Part shown: one piece after another, positions 1 through 6,685 of the stretch | Layout of the letters: each line of letters starts with the position of its first letter | How positions within the stretch are numbered: position 1 is the stretch's first letter | Assembly: GCA_041447175.1 (NCBI GenBank) | Contig: CP166960.1 | Coordinates: 1,263,507 to 1,327,506, forward strand | Source of the DNA: Candidatus Bathyarchaeia archaeon | GTDB taxonomy: Archaea; Thermoproteota; Bathyarchaeia; Bathyarchaeales; Bathycorpusculaceae | DNA: 64,000 bases | Reading direction: 5' to 3' | Position numbers and translations under genes: made by a program | Notes under the pieces: model-generated | Seen by the model: only the letters and a program-made list of their open reading frames with translations | The model's database searches: none | What the model was told of the DNA's origin: nothing

Positions 1-1080
1 TTCCGCAGCATGCAAACCGACCTAAAACGCATCCAGCAACTGTCCACCGAGAAGGAGAATCACTGCCCCGTGTGCCTGCAGCCGCTGAACGGTGAATACA
101 AAGCCTCCATGATGCAGCGCATACAGGCAGAGAACGTTGAGCGGCAGACGCTGATTCGGCAACTTCAGGAGGAAATTGACAAGCTCCAGCAGACCAAGCT
201 GGCGGCTAACGAGGCGTTTGGCAACATACAAACGCTAACTTCGCGGCTGGAAGAGCTCAAACAAAACATCACAGGCGAAGAAAAGAACCTTGCCGACCTG
301 CTGGCGGAGCAGGAGCAGAGGCAGCAAGACGGCGGGGACCTACAGGCGGAACTGGAGCAGTTGCGGTTTGAGATTTCACGGTTTGATTTGTCGGATTTGG
401 AGACGGCACGGGTGCAACGGGAGAAAGCATTCAGACAATACTACGCTACTGAGTCGGAACTGCGAACCAAGCAGAACCGCAAAAGTGACCTGCTGCGAAG
501 CCTCGACTTGATTAAGGACCGGATTGATGGCGCACAGCAGAAGGTGGAGCGGGTTGAAAAAATCCAGAAAACCACCCAAATCCTCTCCGCCATCCGCGAC
601 GCCTACCGCAGCATCCAGCCTAAACTGCGCAGCGAATTCGTTAAGGTTTTGCGTAACTTTGTGCAGCAGGTGCTGGACAGCCTTGCCGGCGGCGAAGCAC
701 AGATGCTTAATGTGGTGGTAGATGAGAATTACACGCCGTATGTGAAAAGCGATTCAGGCGTGGACAGGGAAGTTGCGAACCTGAGCGGTGGGGAGCGCAC
801 GTTGGTGGCTTTTGCTTATCGGCTGGGTTTGGGGCAGCTGATTATGCAGTCACGGACGGGTCACGGCTTGGGCATGTTGCTGCTGGATGAACCCACAGAG
901 AACTTGGGCACGGAAGATGGCAGCATAACACGGCTAGCAGAAGCAATTTCGCGCTTCAAAGCCATCGAACAAATCATTGCGGTGACGCATAGCGAGGACT
1001 TCGCCGAAAAAGCAAGCCACGTCATCGTCCTAGAGAAGGAAGCTGGAGTCAGCAAGGCATCTATAGCCAAAGGCGAATAA
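1..1080 (+). CDS. rad50: DNA double-strand break repair ATPase Rad50, C-terminal part (cut by window start)
   Basis: The frame is open from the first base, so the N-terminal Walker A lobe lies outside the window. Counting from the first ATG at base 10, the zinc-hook motif CPVC sits at residues 19-22. It is followed by the return coiled coil (about 30-200, rich in Gln, Glu and Leu) and the C-terminal ATPase lobe: signature LSGGER from residue 258, Walker B LLLDEP around 290-295, and the VTHSED switch histidine near 325. In the family, Rad50 dimerises through the Cys hook with Zn and works with Mre11 in end resection; Mre11 and HerA/NurA would be expected upstream. The hook-signature-Walker B order makes this call secure. 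Confidence 0.95.
   Translation, partial: FRSMQTDLKRIQQLSTEKENHCPVCLQPLNGEYKASMMQRIQAENVERQTLIRQLQEEIDKLQQTKLAANEAFGNIQTLTSRLEELKQNITGEEKNLADLLAEQEQRQQDGGDLQAELEQLRFEISRFDLSDLETARVQREKAFRQYYATESELRTKQNRKSDLLRSLDLIKDRIDGAQQKVERVEKIQKTTQILSAIRDAYRSIQPKLRSEFVKVLRNFVQQVLDSLAGGEAQMLNVVVDENYTPYVKSDSGVDREVANLSGGERTLVAFAYRLGLGQLIMQSRTGHGLGMLLLDEPTENLGTEDGSITRLAEAISRFKAIEQIIAVTHSEDFAEKASHVIVLEKEAGVSKASIAKGE
1063..1074 (+). repeat. 12-bp direct repeat, left copy
   Basis: The sequence ATAGCCAAAGGC at the end of rad50 recurs exactly at 1545-1556. The two copies bracket the orphan 131-aa gene at 1135-1530, as the scar of an insertion or recombination would. A chance match is possible. Confidence 0.4.
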
Positions 1081-1134
1081 ATTTGGGGGATAACATAAAA
1101 ATCTCAGCTTAATGGTATGGTGAGGGGATAGTCT

Positions 1135-1530
1135 TTGGATCAAATCATTGTTGGTTGGTCAACCACGGAAGTTTTTGCAGTTCACAATCTAAGGTTAAGA
1201 GAAGGTCAATGGTTAATTGACGTAACTTACGCCGCCAGAAAGAAGACGGAGACAAAAGTCATAGGAGCAAAACTTAGCTGGGAAAAAATTTCACAACTGA
1301 TACCTGAAGCGATATTCAAAAAGCCAACACAACAGTACTTAACTGACTCAAGGATAGTCTCGTTTGTTAAACTAAACATCAAAACCCAAAGAGTAGACCG
1401 TTCCAAAGGCGGGTACGTTTCCGAAGTTTCCCCCTCATCCATGGCTGAAAATGGAGCAATCCGCGTCAATATCGATACTGGAAACGAAATTGCCCTAGAC
1501 ATAAGACGAGCACGAGTGCGAAATTTCTGA
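1135..1530 (+). CDS. hypothetical protein, 131 aa
   Basis: I do not recognise this protein. The frame starts at a TTG; a purine-rich GGTGAGGGG stretch about 10 nt upstream acts as ribosome-binding site. The product is soluble and basic, with no signal peptide or membrane helix. It has alternating beta-type segments (IIVGWS..., WLIDVTYAA..., IRVNIDTGNEIALDIRR), which suggests a small beta-rich fold. It follows rad50 after 54 bp on the same strand and could be co-transcribed, but the 12-bp direct repeat on both sides hints that it was inserted there. A T-tract (AACTTTTTCC) lies about 35 bp after the stop. Confidence 0.6.
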   Translation: MDQIIVGWSTTEVFAVHNLRLREGQWLIDVTYAARKKTETKVIGAKLSWEKISQLIPEAIFKKPTQQYLTDSRIVSFVKLNIKTQRVDRSKGGYVSEVSPSSMAENGAIRVNIDTGNEIALDIRRARVRNF

Positions 1531-1544
1531 GAAGCAAAAAATTC

Positions 1545-1556
1545 ATAGCCAAAGGC
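1545..1556 (+). repeat. 12-bp direct repeat, right copy
   Basis: Exact second copy of ATAGCCAAAGGC (first copy at 1063-1074), 15 bases after the stop codon of the orphan gene. Confidence 0.4.
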
Positions 1557-1574
1557 AAACAACTTTTTCCGTTA

Positions 1575-1985
1575 CTATGCTTTAATGAAAACTACTTCAT
1601 CTAACTGTCGAAAGTGTTCGTCTCCGGTTACCACTTTGCCATTCAGGTTTCTTGCAGTGCACAGGATTATGGAATCCACCAGCCCCCAACCCTTGGTCGT
1701 TCCTTTCTGTTCCTCATTGACTTTTCCTGCTTCAGCGGCAGTTTCAAAATCCAACTCCACTATTCTGCTTGTTGCCCTTATGAAGTCTAGACGTTTTAGG
1801 CGACCCTGTGCAGTTTCGTTTCCAAGCTTGATTTCTTGCAAGAGTTTACGGCTGATTTCTGCAACGACCACAGTTGGGGTGACTGCATTCTCGTTTTCTA
1901 TGTATTCTTTTGCGACCTCTCCTGCTTTGGAAGCCCTGAAGTACTCAAGCCACGCATAAGAGTCTATGATGAAGTTACAGTTCAT
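1575..1985 (-). CDS. vapC: VapC-type PIN-domain ribonuclease toxin
   Basis: This is a small PIN-domain protein. The acidic residues expected for Mg-dependent RNA cleavage are visible: Asp in the N-terminal FIIDSYAWLEYF motif, Glu in VVVAEISRKL, Asp in LVDSIILC and Asp in VVTGDEHF. The chosen ATG overlaps the end of the antitoxin gene by 11 bp, a usual toxin-antitoxin arrangement that implies translational coupling. An ATG at 2000 in the same frame is an alternative start. Family knowledge: VapC toxins cut tRNA or rRNA and are held inactive by VapB. The pair stands alone, with no mobile-element genes beside it. Confidence 0.88.
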   Translation of the reverse strand: MNCNFIIDSYAWLEYFRASKAGEVAKEYIENENAVTPTVVVAEISRKLLQEIKLGNETAQGRLKRLDFIRATSRIVELDFETAAEAGKVNEEQKGTTKGWGLVDSIILCTARNLNGKVVTGDEHFRQLDEVVFIKA

Positions 1986-2187
1986 GGAATTCAGCTTCAT
2001 CTTCTTGGGTGAAAGAATTGAGTTTGCGATTGGACCCGAACATGGAAGTGGGTATTTTTTTTCGTTCAGCTATTAGTTTAGTTATGACTTCGTCGTGGCT
2101 TTTGGCGTGCATTTCTTTTTTGACTCTGTTGAGCATCTGGAGGGTTCTTTCGTTTACTTGAACGGTTGTCGGCAACTCTGACACCAC
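1975..2187 (-). CDS. vapB: VapB-type antitoxin
   Basis: A short acidic protein directly upstream of and overlapping the PIN toxin gene. The N-terminal segment (LPTTVQVNERTLQMLNRVK) has the strand-helix-helix pattern of ribbon-helix-helix DNA-binding antitoxins. The C-terminal tail is acidic (TQEDEAEFHEL), as expected for the part that wraps the toxin. The start is a GTG at 2187 or 2184; starting further upstream at 2208 would place a perfect 20-bp palindrome inside the coding sequence. With the GTG start the palindrome sits between the TATA-like stretch (AAAAATTAAAT at about 2213-2223) and the start codon, where an autoregulatory operator belongs. Confidence 0.8.
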   Translation of the reverse strand: MVSELPTTVQVNERTLQMLNRVKKEMHAKSHDEVITKLIAERKKIPTSMFGSNRKLNSFTQEDEAEFHEL

Positions 2188-2205
2188 TATAACTATAGTT
2201 ATAGT
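2186..2205. promoter_or_regulatory. perfect 20-bp palindrome, probable vapBC operator
   Basis: The half-site ACTATAACTA is followed directly by its exact reverse complement. It lies at the vapB start and downstream of an A/T-rich box about 30 nt away. Position and symmetry fit autorepression by the VapB-VapC complex; no binding data are available here. Confidence 0.6.
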
Positions 2206-2262
2206 CAAGGATTTAATTTTTACTGAACCGGAGTTTGGTTTATCAGCACAAGAAAAGGAAAG

Positions 2263-3000
2263 TTAAACGGGTTTAAGGACCCATAAGGCTACGTTCCAGT
2301 GTGTTGGGGCGTTGTCGCGTTCGGCTTGGAAGTGCTCGATTACGGCTTGGGCGTCCTGTTTGAGGTCGGGGTGGTCTTTGATGAACTGCTGCAGGGTAAC
2401 AAGGATGGGGCTCACGTATAGTTGCCAGTCCAGTTTTGTGGAGACGCTCTGGTGGATTGTTTTTAGTCCCTGCTCGATGAGTAGCTGCTGCATTTCGTCA
2501 AGGGTCAGGTAGGCTTCTTGAGTGATGCCAAGGACTTTTAGGACATTGGGGGCTACGGGTTTTTGTGTGTAGATGGGTTCGGTTAGGATGATGGCGCCAT
2601 TGGGTTTTAGCATGCTTTTGAGTTTGTTTAGGGCTTGGATTCTGCCGCCGTAAATGCCCACATCAAAGCCTAAAGCCGCGACGATGTCGTATTTTTTGTC
2701 GGGCGTAAATTTTGCTATGTCTTGGCAGGCATACCGCGCTTTATCATCAAGATGCAAAAGCTTAGCACGTGCATTAGCATACTCCACATACTCCTTGCCA
2801 AGCTCATAACCTTCAACTGTAACGCCAAAGACGCTTGCCCAAAGCAAAGACGGCGAACCCTTCCCACTGGCCAAATCAACAACGGACATGCCCGACGCCA
2901 ATCCAGCAGCCTTACCCGCCAAAAACAACGCCTCCACCGAAACAGGATTAAACAAATCAGAATTCCTGAAAATCTCCTCAAACGATATGTTCATTGCCAT
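2263..3000 (-). CDS. class I SAM-dependent methyltransferase
   Basis: A Rossmann-type methyltransferase. Motif I is VVDLASGKGSPSLLWA, followed by an acidic residue after strand 2 (VEGYELG), then DIAKF and the motif IV region YDIVAALGFDVGIYGG. The C-terminal half has the alternating pattern ending in VALWVLKPV. It resembles the small-molecule (UbiE/cyclopropane-type) branch, but the substrate cannot be read from the sequence. The ATG at 3000 follows the stop of the upstream FAH-family gene by one base, so the two genes are almost certainly co-transcribed. A second ATG at 2994 is possible. Confidence 0.85.
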   Translation of the reverse strand: MAMNISFEEIFRNSDLFNPVSVEALFLAGKAAGLASGMSVVDLASGKGSPSLLWASVFGVTVEGYELGKEYVEYANARAKLLHLDDKARYACQDIAKFTPDKKYDIVAALGFDVGIYGGRIQALNKLKSMLKPNGAIILTEPIYTQKPVAPNVLKVLGITQEAYLTLDEMQQLLIEQGLKTIHQSVSTKLDWQLYVSPILVTLQQFIKDHPDLKQDAQAVIEHFQAERDNAPTHWNVALWVLKPV

Positions 3001-3001
3001 G

Positions 3002-3886
3002 TTATCTCTCCTCCACATTATTCTCCAAGATGCCTATACCATCAACCTCAATACGTACGTTGTCGCCGTGCTTTAGCCACTTCTGCGGCTTCATAGCCAT
3101 CCCCACGCCTGAGGGTGTGCCAGTGGCGATTATGTCGCAGGGCTCCAACGTCATTACTCGGCTTAAGTGATAAATGATTTGAGGTATGTTAAAGAGCATG
3201 TCGCGGGTGTTGCCGTCTTGTCGCAGTTCACCGTTAACCCACGTTTTAATGCCCAAGTTGTCCACATCACGAATCTGGTCTCGAGTAACAATGCAGGGTC
3301 CAATGGGCGCAAACGTGTCAAACCCTTTGCCTCGTGTCCACTGCTTGTCTTTGAATTGGAAGTCCCGCGCCGAAACATCATTGAAAATTGTATAGCCAAA
3401 CACATAGTTCATAGCTTCGGTTGTGGACACATCTTTGGCGGTTTTGCCTATGACCACGGCGAGTTCTCCCTCGTAGTCCAGTTCCGTCACAAACGGGCGT
3501 TTGACGATGTTTTGGTTGGGGTTGGCTATGGCGGTGTGGGGCTTCATGAAAACCACGGGTTCCGTTGGGGGCTGCGTTTTGGTTTCCACCGTGTGGTCAA
3601 CGTAGTTCCAGCCTAAACACAGGATTTTTGGCGGCGACTTGAGAGGCGCCAGCAGTTGCACTTGGCTAAGCGGAACCGAAACCGTCTTTAGCATGTCCTC
3701 GTCAGCTATTGCCAGCAGGCTTTCCACAGTCACCTGAGCAATTCGACCAAGAGCCACAAACTCCTCCAACGTAGCGGGTAACGTTGCATGCAGAACGGTA
3801 GCCAAAGCGGGCAACGAAAACAGAGACTGGCCCTGTAGAACTCCGTAAGATTCTTGACTTTTGTAGATGTAGCGGGCAAGTTTCAT
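3002..3886 (-). CDS. fumarylacetoacetate hydrolase family protein
   Basis: This has the FAH/HpcE fold layout: a variable N-terminal domain (about residues 1-80) and a catalytic C-terminal domain with ILCLGWNYVDHTVET, the metal-binding LDYEGELAVVIGK, FNDVSARDFQ, KGFDTFAPIGP and ATGTPSGVG. The family hydrolyses or decarboxylates acylpyruvates and related beta-keto acids with Mg; the exact substrate is unknown. I chose the ATG at 3886 because it has a GGAG ribosome-binding site 10 nt upstream and matches where the family begins; the frame extends 37 codons further upstream. The gene heads a two-gene unit with the methyltransferase. Confidence 0.88.
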   Translation of the reverse strand: MKLARYIYKSQESYGVLQGQSLFSLPALATVLHATLPATLEEFVALGRIAQVTVESLLAIADEDMLKTVSVPLSQVQLLAPLKSPPKILCLGWNYVDHTVETKTQPPTEPVVFMKPHTAIANPNQNIVKRPFVTELDYEGELAVVIGKTAKDVSTTEAMNYVFGYTIFNDVSARDFQFKDKQWTRGKGFDTFAPIGPCIVTRDQIRDVDNLGIKTWVNGELRQDGNTRDMLFNIPQIIYHLSRVMTLEPCDIIATGTPSGVGMAMKPQKWLKHGDNVRIEVDGIGILENNVEER

Positions 3887-4142
3887 GTTGGCAACTCCGT
3901 TTGATATGCTTACCGATGGGCTTGCAGTAGAAAAATGTTTACGCACCCAAACGCCGCCAAAAGCCGCCAGTTTACCCCAATCTAAGCCTGACTTCACCCT
4001 TTCCCGACGTAACCTAAGCCCAGTTTTTATCCTGAATTAAAAAAGCAGCCCAAAACAAACTTTTCAGAAACATAGGGGAGACACGGCTCAGAGCGAAGAC
4101 ACTGCTGTGTGTTGGAGTTGCAAAAAAGAAAAAGAGGTGTAA

Positions 4143-5021
4143 TCAGTGGTCCTTGACTTGGGCGTTCATTCGTTTTGCAAGGGCGTAGATTACGGGTATG
4201 AGTACTAGAGCTAATGCGATGGCAAAGCCCCATGCAATGTTGGCTACTATCGCTGTGACGCCTGGGAAGCTTGAAAAGATTGCGCCGGCACCAATCAGTA
4301 GGAAGATTGAGTACAGGACGAATTTGGCAAAGCCTGCTATGCCTCGGAATTCTTCATGGTCGTCCGTGATGGATTTAACCACTCCGTCGGTTAGTATGAT
4401 GCCTGCACCGATAATCACGAAGCCGATAATCAAAGAGTACACCAGCCCACCTGAACTGAGCAGCAACAAGTCAAAGGCTATGTTGAGTATGACTGCAACT
4501 AGACCGATGAATAGCAGATTGCGTAGCATGTCAGCGATTTCCGCTTTCTTTTCACCAAACATGGGTCGTATAGTTGTTCCAACAAGAGAGGCTAGAAAAT
4601 CAACCAACACAATGCCCAAAACAATAATCAAAATGCCACCCAAAAGCCTAGGAAGATACGCAGCAATGTCTACAATAAATTGGCCAGCGGGTCCGGAGAT
4701 GTCCAAAAGCTGAACAGCAACTGTTATTGCAACCACAATGACAAAAGCATACAACAGCCCTCCCACAAAGCTTGAGAGGTCAAAGCCAGCTGACCTAAAA
4801 GATTGCCCGATTCGGCTACGGTCAAAATTTTTCTCTACGGTACGGTCCACGATGCGGTTAGCGATTTTTCCTACAGCCCAACCTATAATGACGCCGATGA
4901 TTAGGATGATGATTGCCCCGATTACGCCGGGCAGTGCACTTGAAAAGTCGTTGACAAAATTATCGAAGACTTCAGTCAAGGTTAGCAGTGCGACAATTGA
5001 GAAAAGCATAAAATACACCAT
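4143..5021 (-). CDS. MscS-related membrane protein with conserved TM-helix repeats
   Basis: A protein of about 292 aa with roughly six to seven hydrophobic helices. Pairs of helices repeat the pattern LPGVIGAIIILIIGVIIGWA... and LPRLLGGILIIVLGIVLVDF..., typical of the 'conserved TM helix' repeats found in small mechanosensitive-channel-like proteins. No large cytoplasmic MscS beta domain is present. It probably acts in the cytoplasmic membrane, perhaps in osmotic adaptation, but that is family-level inference. An A/T-rich promoter (TATTTAATATG at about 5041-5052) lies 20-30 nt before the ATG, consistent with a leaderless or near-leaderless transcript. Confidence 0.8.
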   Translation of the reverse strand: MVYFMLFSIVALLTLTEVFDNFVNDFSSALPGVIGAIIILIIGVIIGWAVGKIANRIVDRTVEKNFDRSRIGQSFRSAGFDLSSFVGGLLYAFVIVVAITVAVQLLDISGPAGQFIVDIAAYLPRLLGGILIIVLGIVLVDFLASLVGTTIRPMFGEKKAEIADMLRNLLFIGLVAVILNIAFDLLLLSSGGLVYSLIIGFVIIGAGIILTDGVVKSITDDHEEFRGIAGFAKFVLYSIFLLIGAGAIFSSFPGVTAIVANIAWGFAIALALVLIPVIYALAKRMNAQVKDH

Positions 5022-5137
5022 TTAACGTGTAAGTTTTATGACATATTAAATATTTGTGACTACAAAATGCAACAGCAAACAAAAAATAAGCTAAAAATCA
5101 AGCGCGCAAAATCGCGAAACACAGAAAGGAAAAGAGG

Positions 5138-5422
5138 CTAATCTTCCTCTTCAAACAGTTTACGTGAATTTATCCGCAAGGCATCTTCTTGTCCGCCGAT
5201 AACACGGTAGGTGTTCTTTAGCGCCTTGTGGTGCAAAAACTTTTTCAGCAGAACCTTCACGTATTTCTTGTTCACGCCGATTGCATCTGTTTTGACGACA
5301 AGTTTGCCGTTGTCGTTGCTGACTTCGCCGCCTGACTTTTCTTTGAGGAAATCCGCCAACTGCGCGTATATGCTTTTCTCTTCGCCCTTCATTTTAGTGG
5401 CGTCAACTTTAACTTCAACCAT
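5138..5422 (-). CDS. rpl22e: eukaryote-type ribosomal protein eL22
   Basis: The 94-residue protein aligns along its whole length with eukaryotic eL22: an N-terminal VKVDATKMKGEEKSIYAQLA segment, a Gly/Asp turn, the LVVKTDAIG strand, then the diagnostic KKYVKVLLKKFLHHKALKN helix and YRVIGGQEDALRI, ending in an acidic EEED tail like eL22. eL22 binds large-subunit rRNA; it is general in eukaryotes and only patchily reported in archaea. The gene is monocistronic with its own promoter (GGTTATATGGGG about 35-45 nt upstream) and a GGGGTGA ribosome-binding site. The identification rests on the aligned core motif and length. Confidence 0.82.
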   Translation of the reverse strand: MVEVKVDATKMKGEEKSIYAQLADFLKEKSGGEVSNDNGKLVVKTDAIGVNKKYVKVLLKKFLHHKALKNTYRVIGGQEDALRINSRKLFEEED

Positions 5423-5554
5423 TGAAATTTCACCCCGCCTTTAAACGTAAAAGCCCCATATAACCTTAATGCACCCAAAACCACACTGCAACATTACAGT
5501 TCGAAAAACCAACTACGCACCAAAGAATTAGGACAGTACATAAGGTTTTTTATG

Positions 5555-5613
5555 TCAGTTCGCCCGTCGAGTCCGTATCACCGCCTAAGCTCAGTGACTC
5601 TAGGCTTCATCAT
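5555..5613 (-). ncRNA. predicted box C/D guide sRNA
   Basis: Reading the minus strand from 5613: box C ATGATGA (5613-5607), a 12-nt guide (5606-5595), box D' CTGA (5594-5591), a 9-nt spacer, box C' GTGATAC (5581-5575), a 16-nt guide (5574-5559) and box D CTGA (5558-5555). Order and spacing are those of archaeal C/D sRNAs. The second guide contains GACGGGCG, the complement of the universal 16S segment CGCCCGUC. Counting five nucleotides upstream of box D places methylation at the equivalent of E. coli C1402. A TATA-like TTCATAAG lies at 5647-5640, about 26 nt before the probable RNA start. Terminal pairing outside the boxes is weak. Confidence 0.68.
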
Positions 5614-5664
5614 CCAAACTAACTCAGATGCAAACCACTCTTATGAACCTTACAGAAACCAAAC

Positions 5665-5690
5665 AAAAAAAGCCGGGTAGGTAAGCTACC
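5665..5690 (-). terminator. hairpin plus T-tract after the PNPOx-family gene
   Basis: On the minus strand a GGTAG/CTACC stem with a 5-nt loop (5690-5676) is followed by CCGGC and seven T (5671-5665). It lies just past the stop of the FMN-type gene and upstream of the predicted C/D sRNA, so it may end the first transcript. It overlaps the two-copy element described at 5675-5717. Confidence 0.45.
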
Positions 5691-5717
5691 TTTCCGATAG
5701 ACCCCTTCCCCTCTACG
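5675..5717. other. conserved two-copy element, copy A
   Basis: A 43-nt stretch that aligns with 34495-34536 at 34 of 43 columns with one gap. Shared blocks are GGGTAG, AGCTA, CCGATAGACC and CCCTCTACG. A GGTAG-loop-CTACC hairpin is present; in copy B the same stem keeps pairing through a C-to-T change that gives G-U. The single-base indel argues against a coding origin. Both copies are followed by five or six T on the plus strand, and both lie 3' of a minus-strand gene. Orientation is unresolved. Confidence 0.5.
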
Positions 5718-6186
5718 CTTTTTCCCCGAACTTTACCATTTTTTTAGGCTCAAAATTGGTTGCCCAAGTCCAAGTGTACGCTTCACCCTTTGCGATGCGG
5801 AAAATAACCAGCCCCGGACTGGAAGCCGTTATGCCCATGGTTTTCAGAAAAGGCCTGTCCGCAACAACCTTTTCGCGCATATTTGGCGTGTCAAGAAACT
5901 CCACTTCACCCGTAACCCGCAGCATGATGCCGCCTTCGGTTTTGTTGTTAAACCAGCAGACTTCCGTTTTGGGGTTCTTCTTCAACTGCCCAACCAACTC
6001 TTTAACGGTTCCTGACTGGAAATAGAAGCCCGTTTCATCCGCATACCACATGGCTAACGCACGTACCCGGGGTTGCCCTTTCTCGTCAACCGTAGCTAGG
6101 TAGGCAACAGGGTTTTCATTAGCAAACTTTACACACTCTTCAAAATTCAACGCAAACACCTCATGTTCTTTTGAAGGCTGACACAT
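5713..6186 (-). CDS. pyridoxamine 5'-phosphate oxidase family (FMN split-barrel) protein
   Basis: The segments PVAYLATVDEKGQPRVRALAM, FYFQSGTVKELVGQLKKNP and TEVCWFNNKTEGGIMLRVTG are the strands of the PNPOx-like FMN-binding split barrel. At about 157 residues it is the short stand-alone form seen in many archaea and bacteria, whose members bind flavin or F420. True PNP oxidase function is not implied. The ATG at 6186 was chosen because the family fold begins shortly after it; the frame runs 26 codons further upstream into non-family sequence. A TATA-like CATTTAAAC lies near 6250-6261. The stop codon overlaps the end of the conserved element at 5675-5717. Confidence 0.82.
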   Translation of the reverse strand: MCQPSKEHEVFALNFEECVKFANENPVAYLATVDEKGQPRVRALAMWYADETGFYFQSGTVKELVGQLKKNPKTEVCWFNNKTEGGIMLRVTGEVEFLDTPNMREKVVADRPFLKTMGITASSPGLVIFRIAKGEAYTWTWATNFEPKKMVKFGEKA

Positions 6187-6388
6187 AAGAAACTTTCGAA
6201 AACAATCCCCTCCAACCGTCACGGCAAACACCTGAAGCGCCAAATTCACAAAGTTTAAATGCAACCCTATAATTCATATGAGGTTTCATCAGACTCTTGG
6301 ACTCACGCTTGGACATGAGAACCTTGACCAAGCAAAATCCACCGTCAGTCTGAGAAAAAGGACAGTTAACTAGGAGGTAGAAAAAAGA

Positions 6389-6514
6389 GTGCTATCCAGA
6401 GATTGTGACGGCTGCAGCCAAATGAAACCGTGCAGCAGACGTTACTTTGACGTACAAAAAGGCAGCAGGGTATACTGCCCAGACGGAACCGCCCACTTAG
6501 TGGACGGACTATAA
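6389..6514 (+). CDS. 41-aa cysteine-rich microprotein
   Basis: A short frame starts with GTG at 6389 and has a strong AGGAGGT ribosome-binding site 10-11 nt upstream (6372-6378). The product reads VLSRDCDGCSQMKPCSRRYF..., followed by a second part with VYCPDGTAHLVDGL at the end. Four Cys (residues 6, 9, 15 and 30) and a C-terminal His could bind zinc or a cluster. I do not recognise the family. The good ribosome-binding site, the in-frame stop and the hairpin with T-tract just downstream support a real gene. It lies alone between the flavin-protein gene and DNA ligase. Confidence 0.6.
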   Translation: MLSRDCDGCSQMKPCSRRYFDVQKGSRVYCPDGTAHLVDGL

Positions 6515-6535
6515 GATAAAATAATCTGTTTTTAA

Positions 6536-6591
6536 GCAGCTATGCGATGAAACCAGCAGGTGACTGCTGGTGGATATCTGCTTCTTTTTTT
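6536..6591 (+). terminator. long two-part hairpin followed by seven T
   Basis: The outer stem GCAGCTAT (6536-6543) pairs with ATATCTGC (6574-6581) with one mismatch. The inner stem ACCAGCAG (6552-6559) pairs perfectly with CTGCTGGT (6564-6571) around a GTGA loop. An asymmetric internal loop (GCGATGA against GG) separates the stems. TTCTTTTTTT follows. It may be the terminator of the microprotein gene, or the 3' part of a small structured RNA. Confidence 0.55.
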
Positions 6592-6685
6592 AGTTCTTTT
6601 CCCACAGAGCCAGTTCATGTAGGGGCATCGGCAAGAAACGGTTTTAATAGGTAATTCTCAGACTATACGTCCAGAGGAAAAATAA

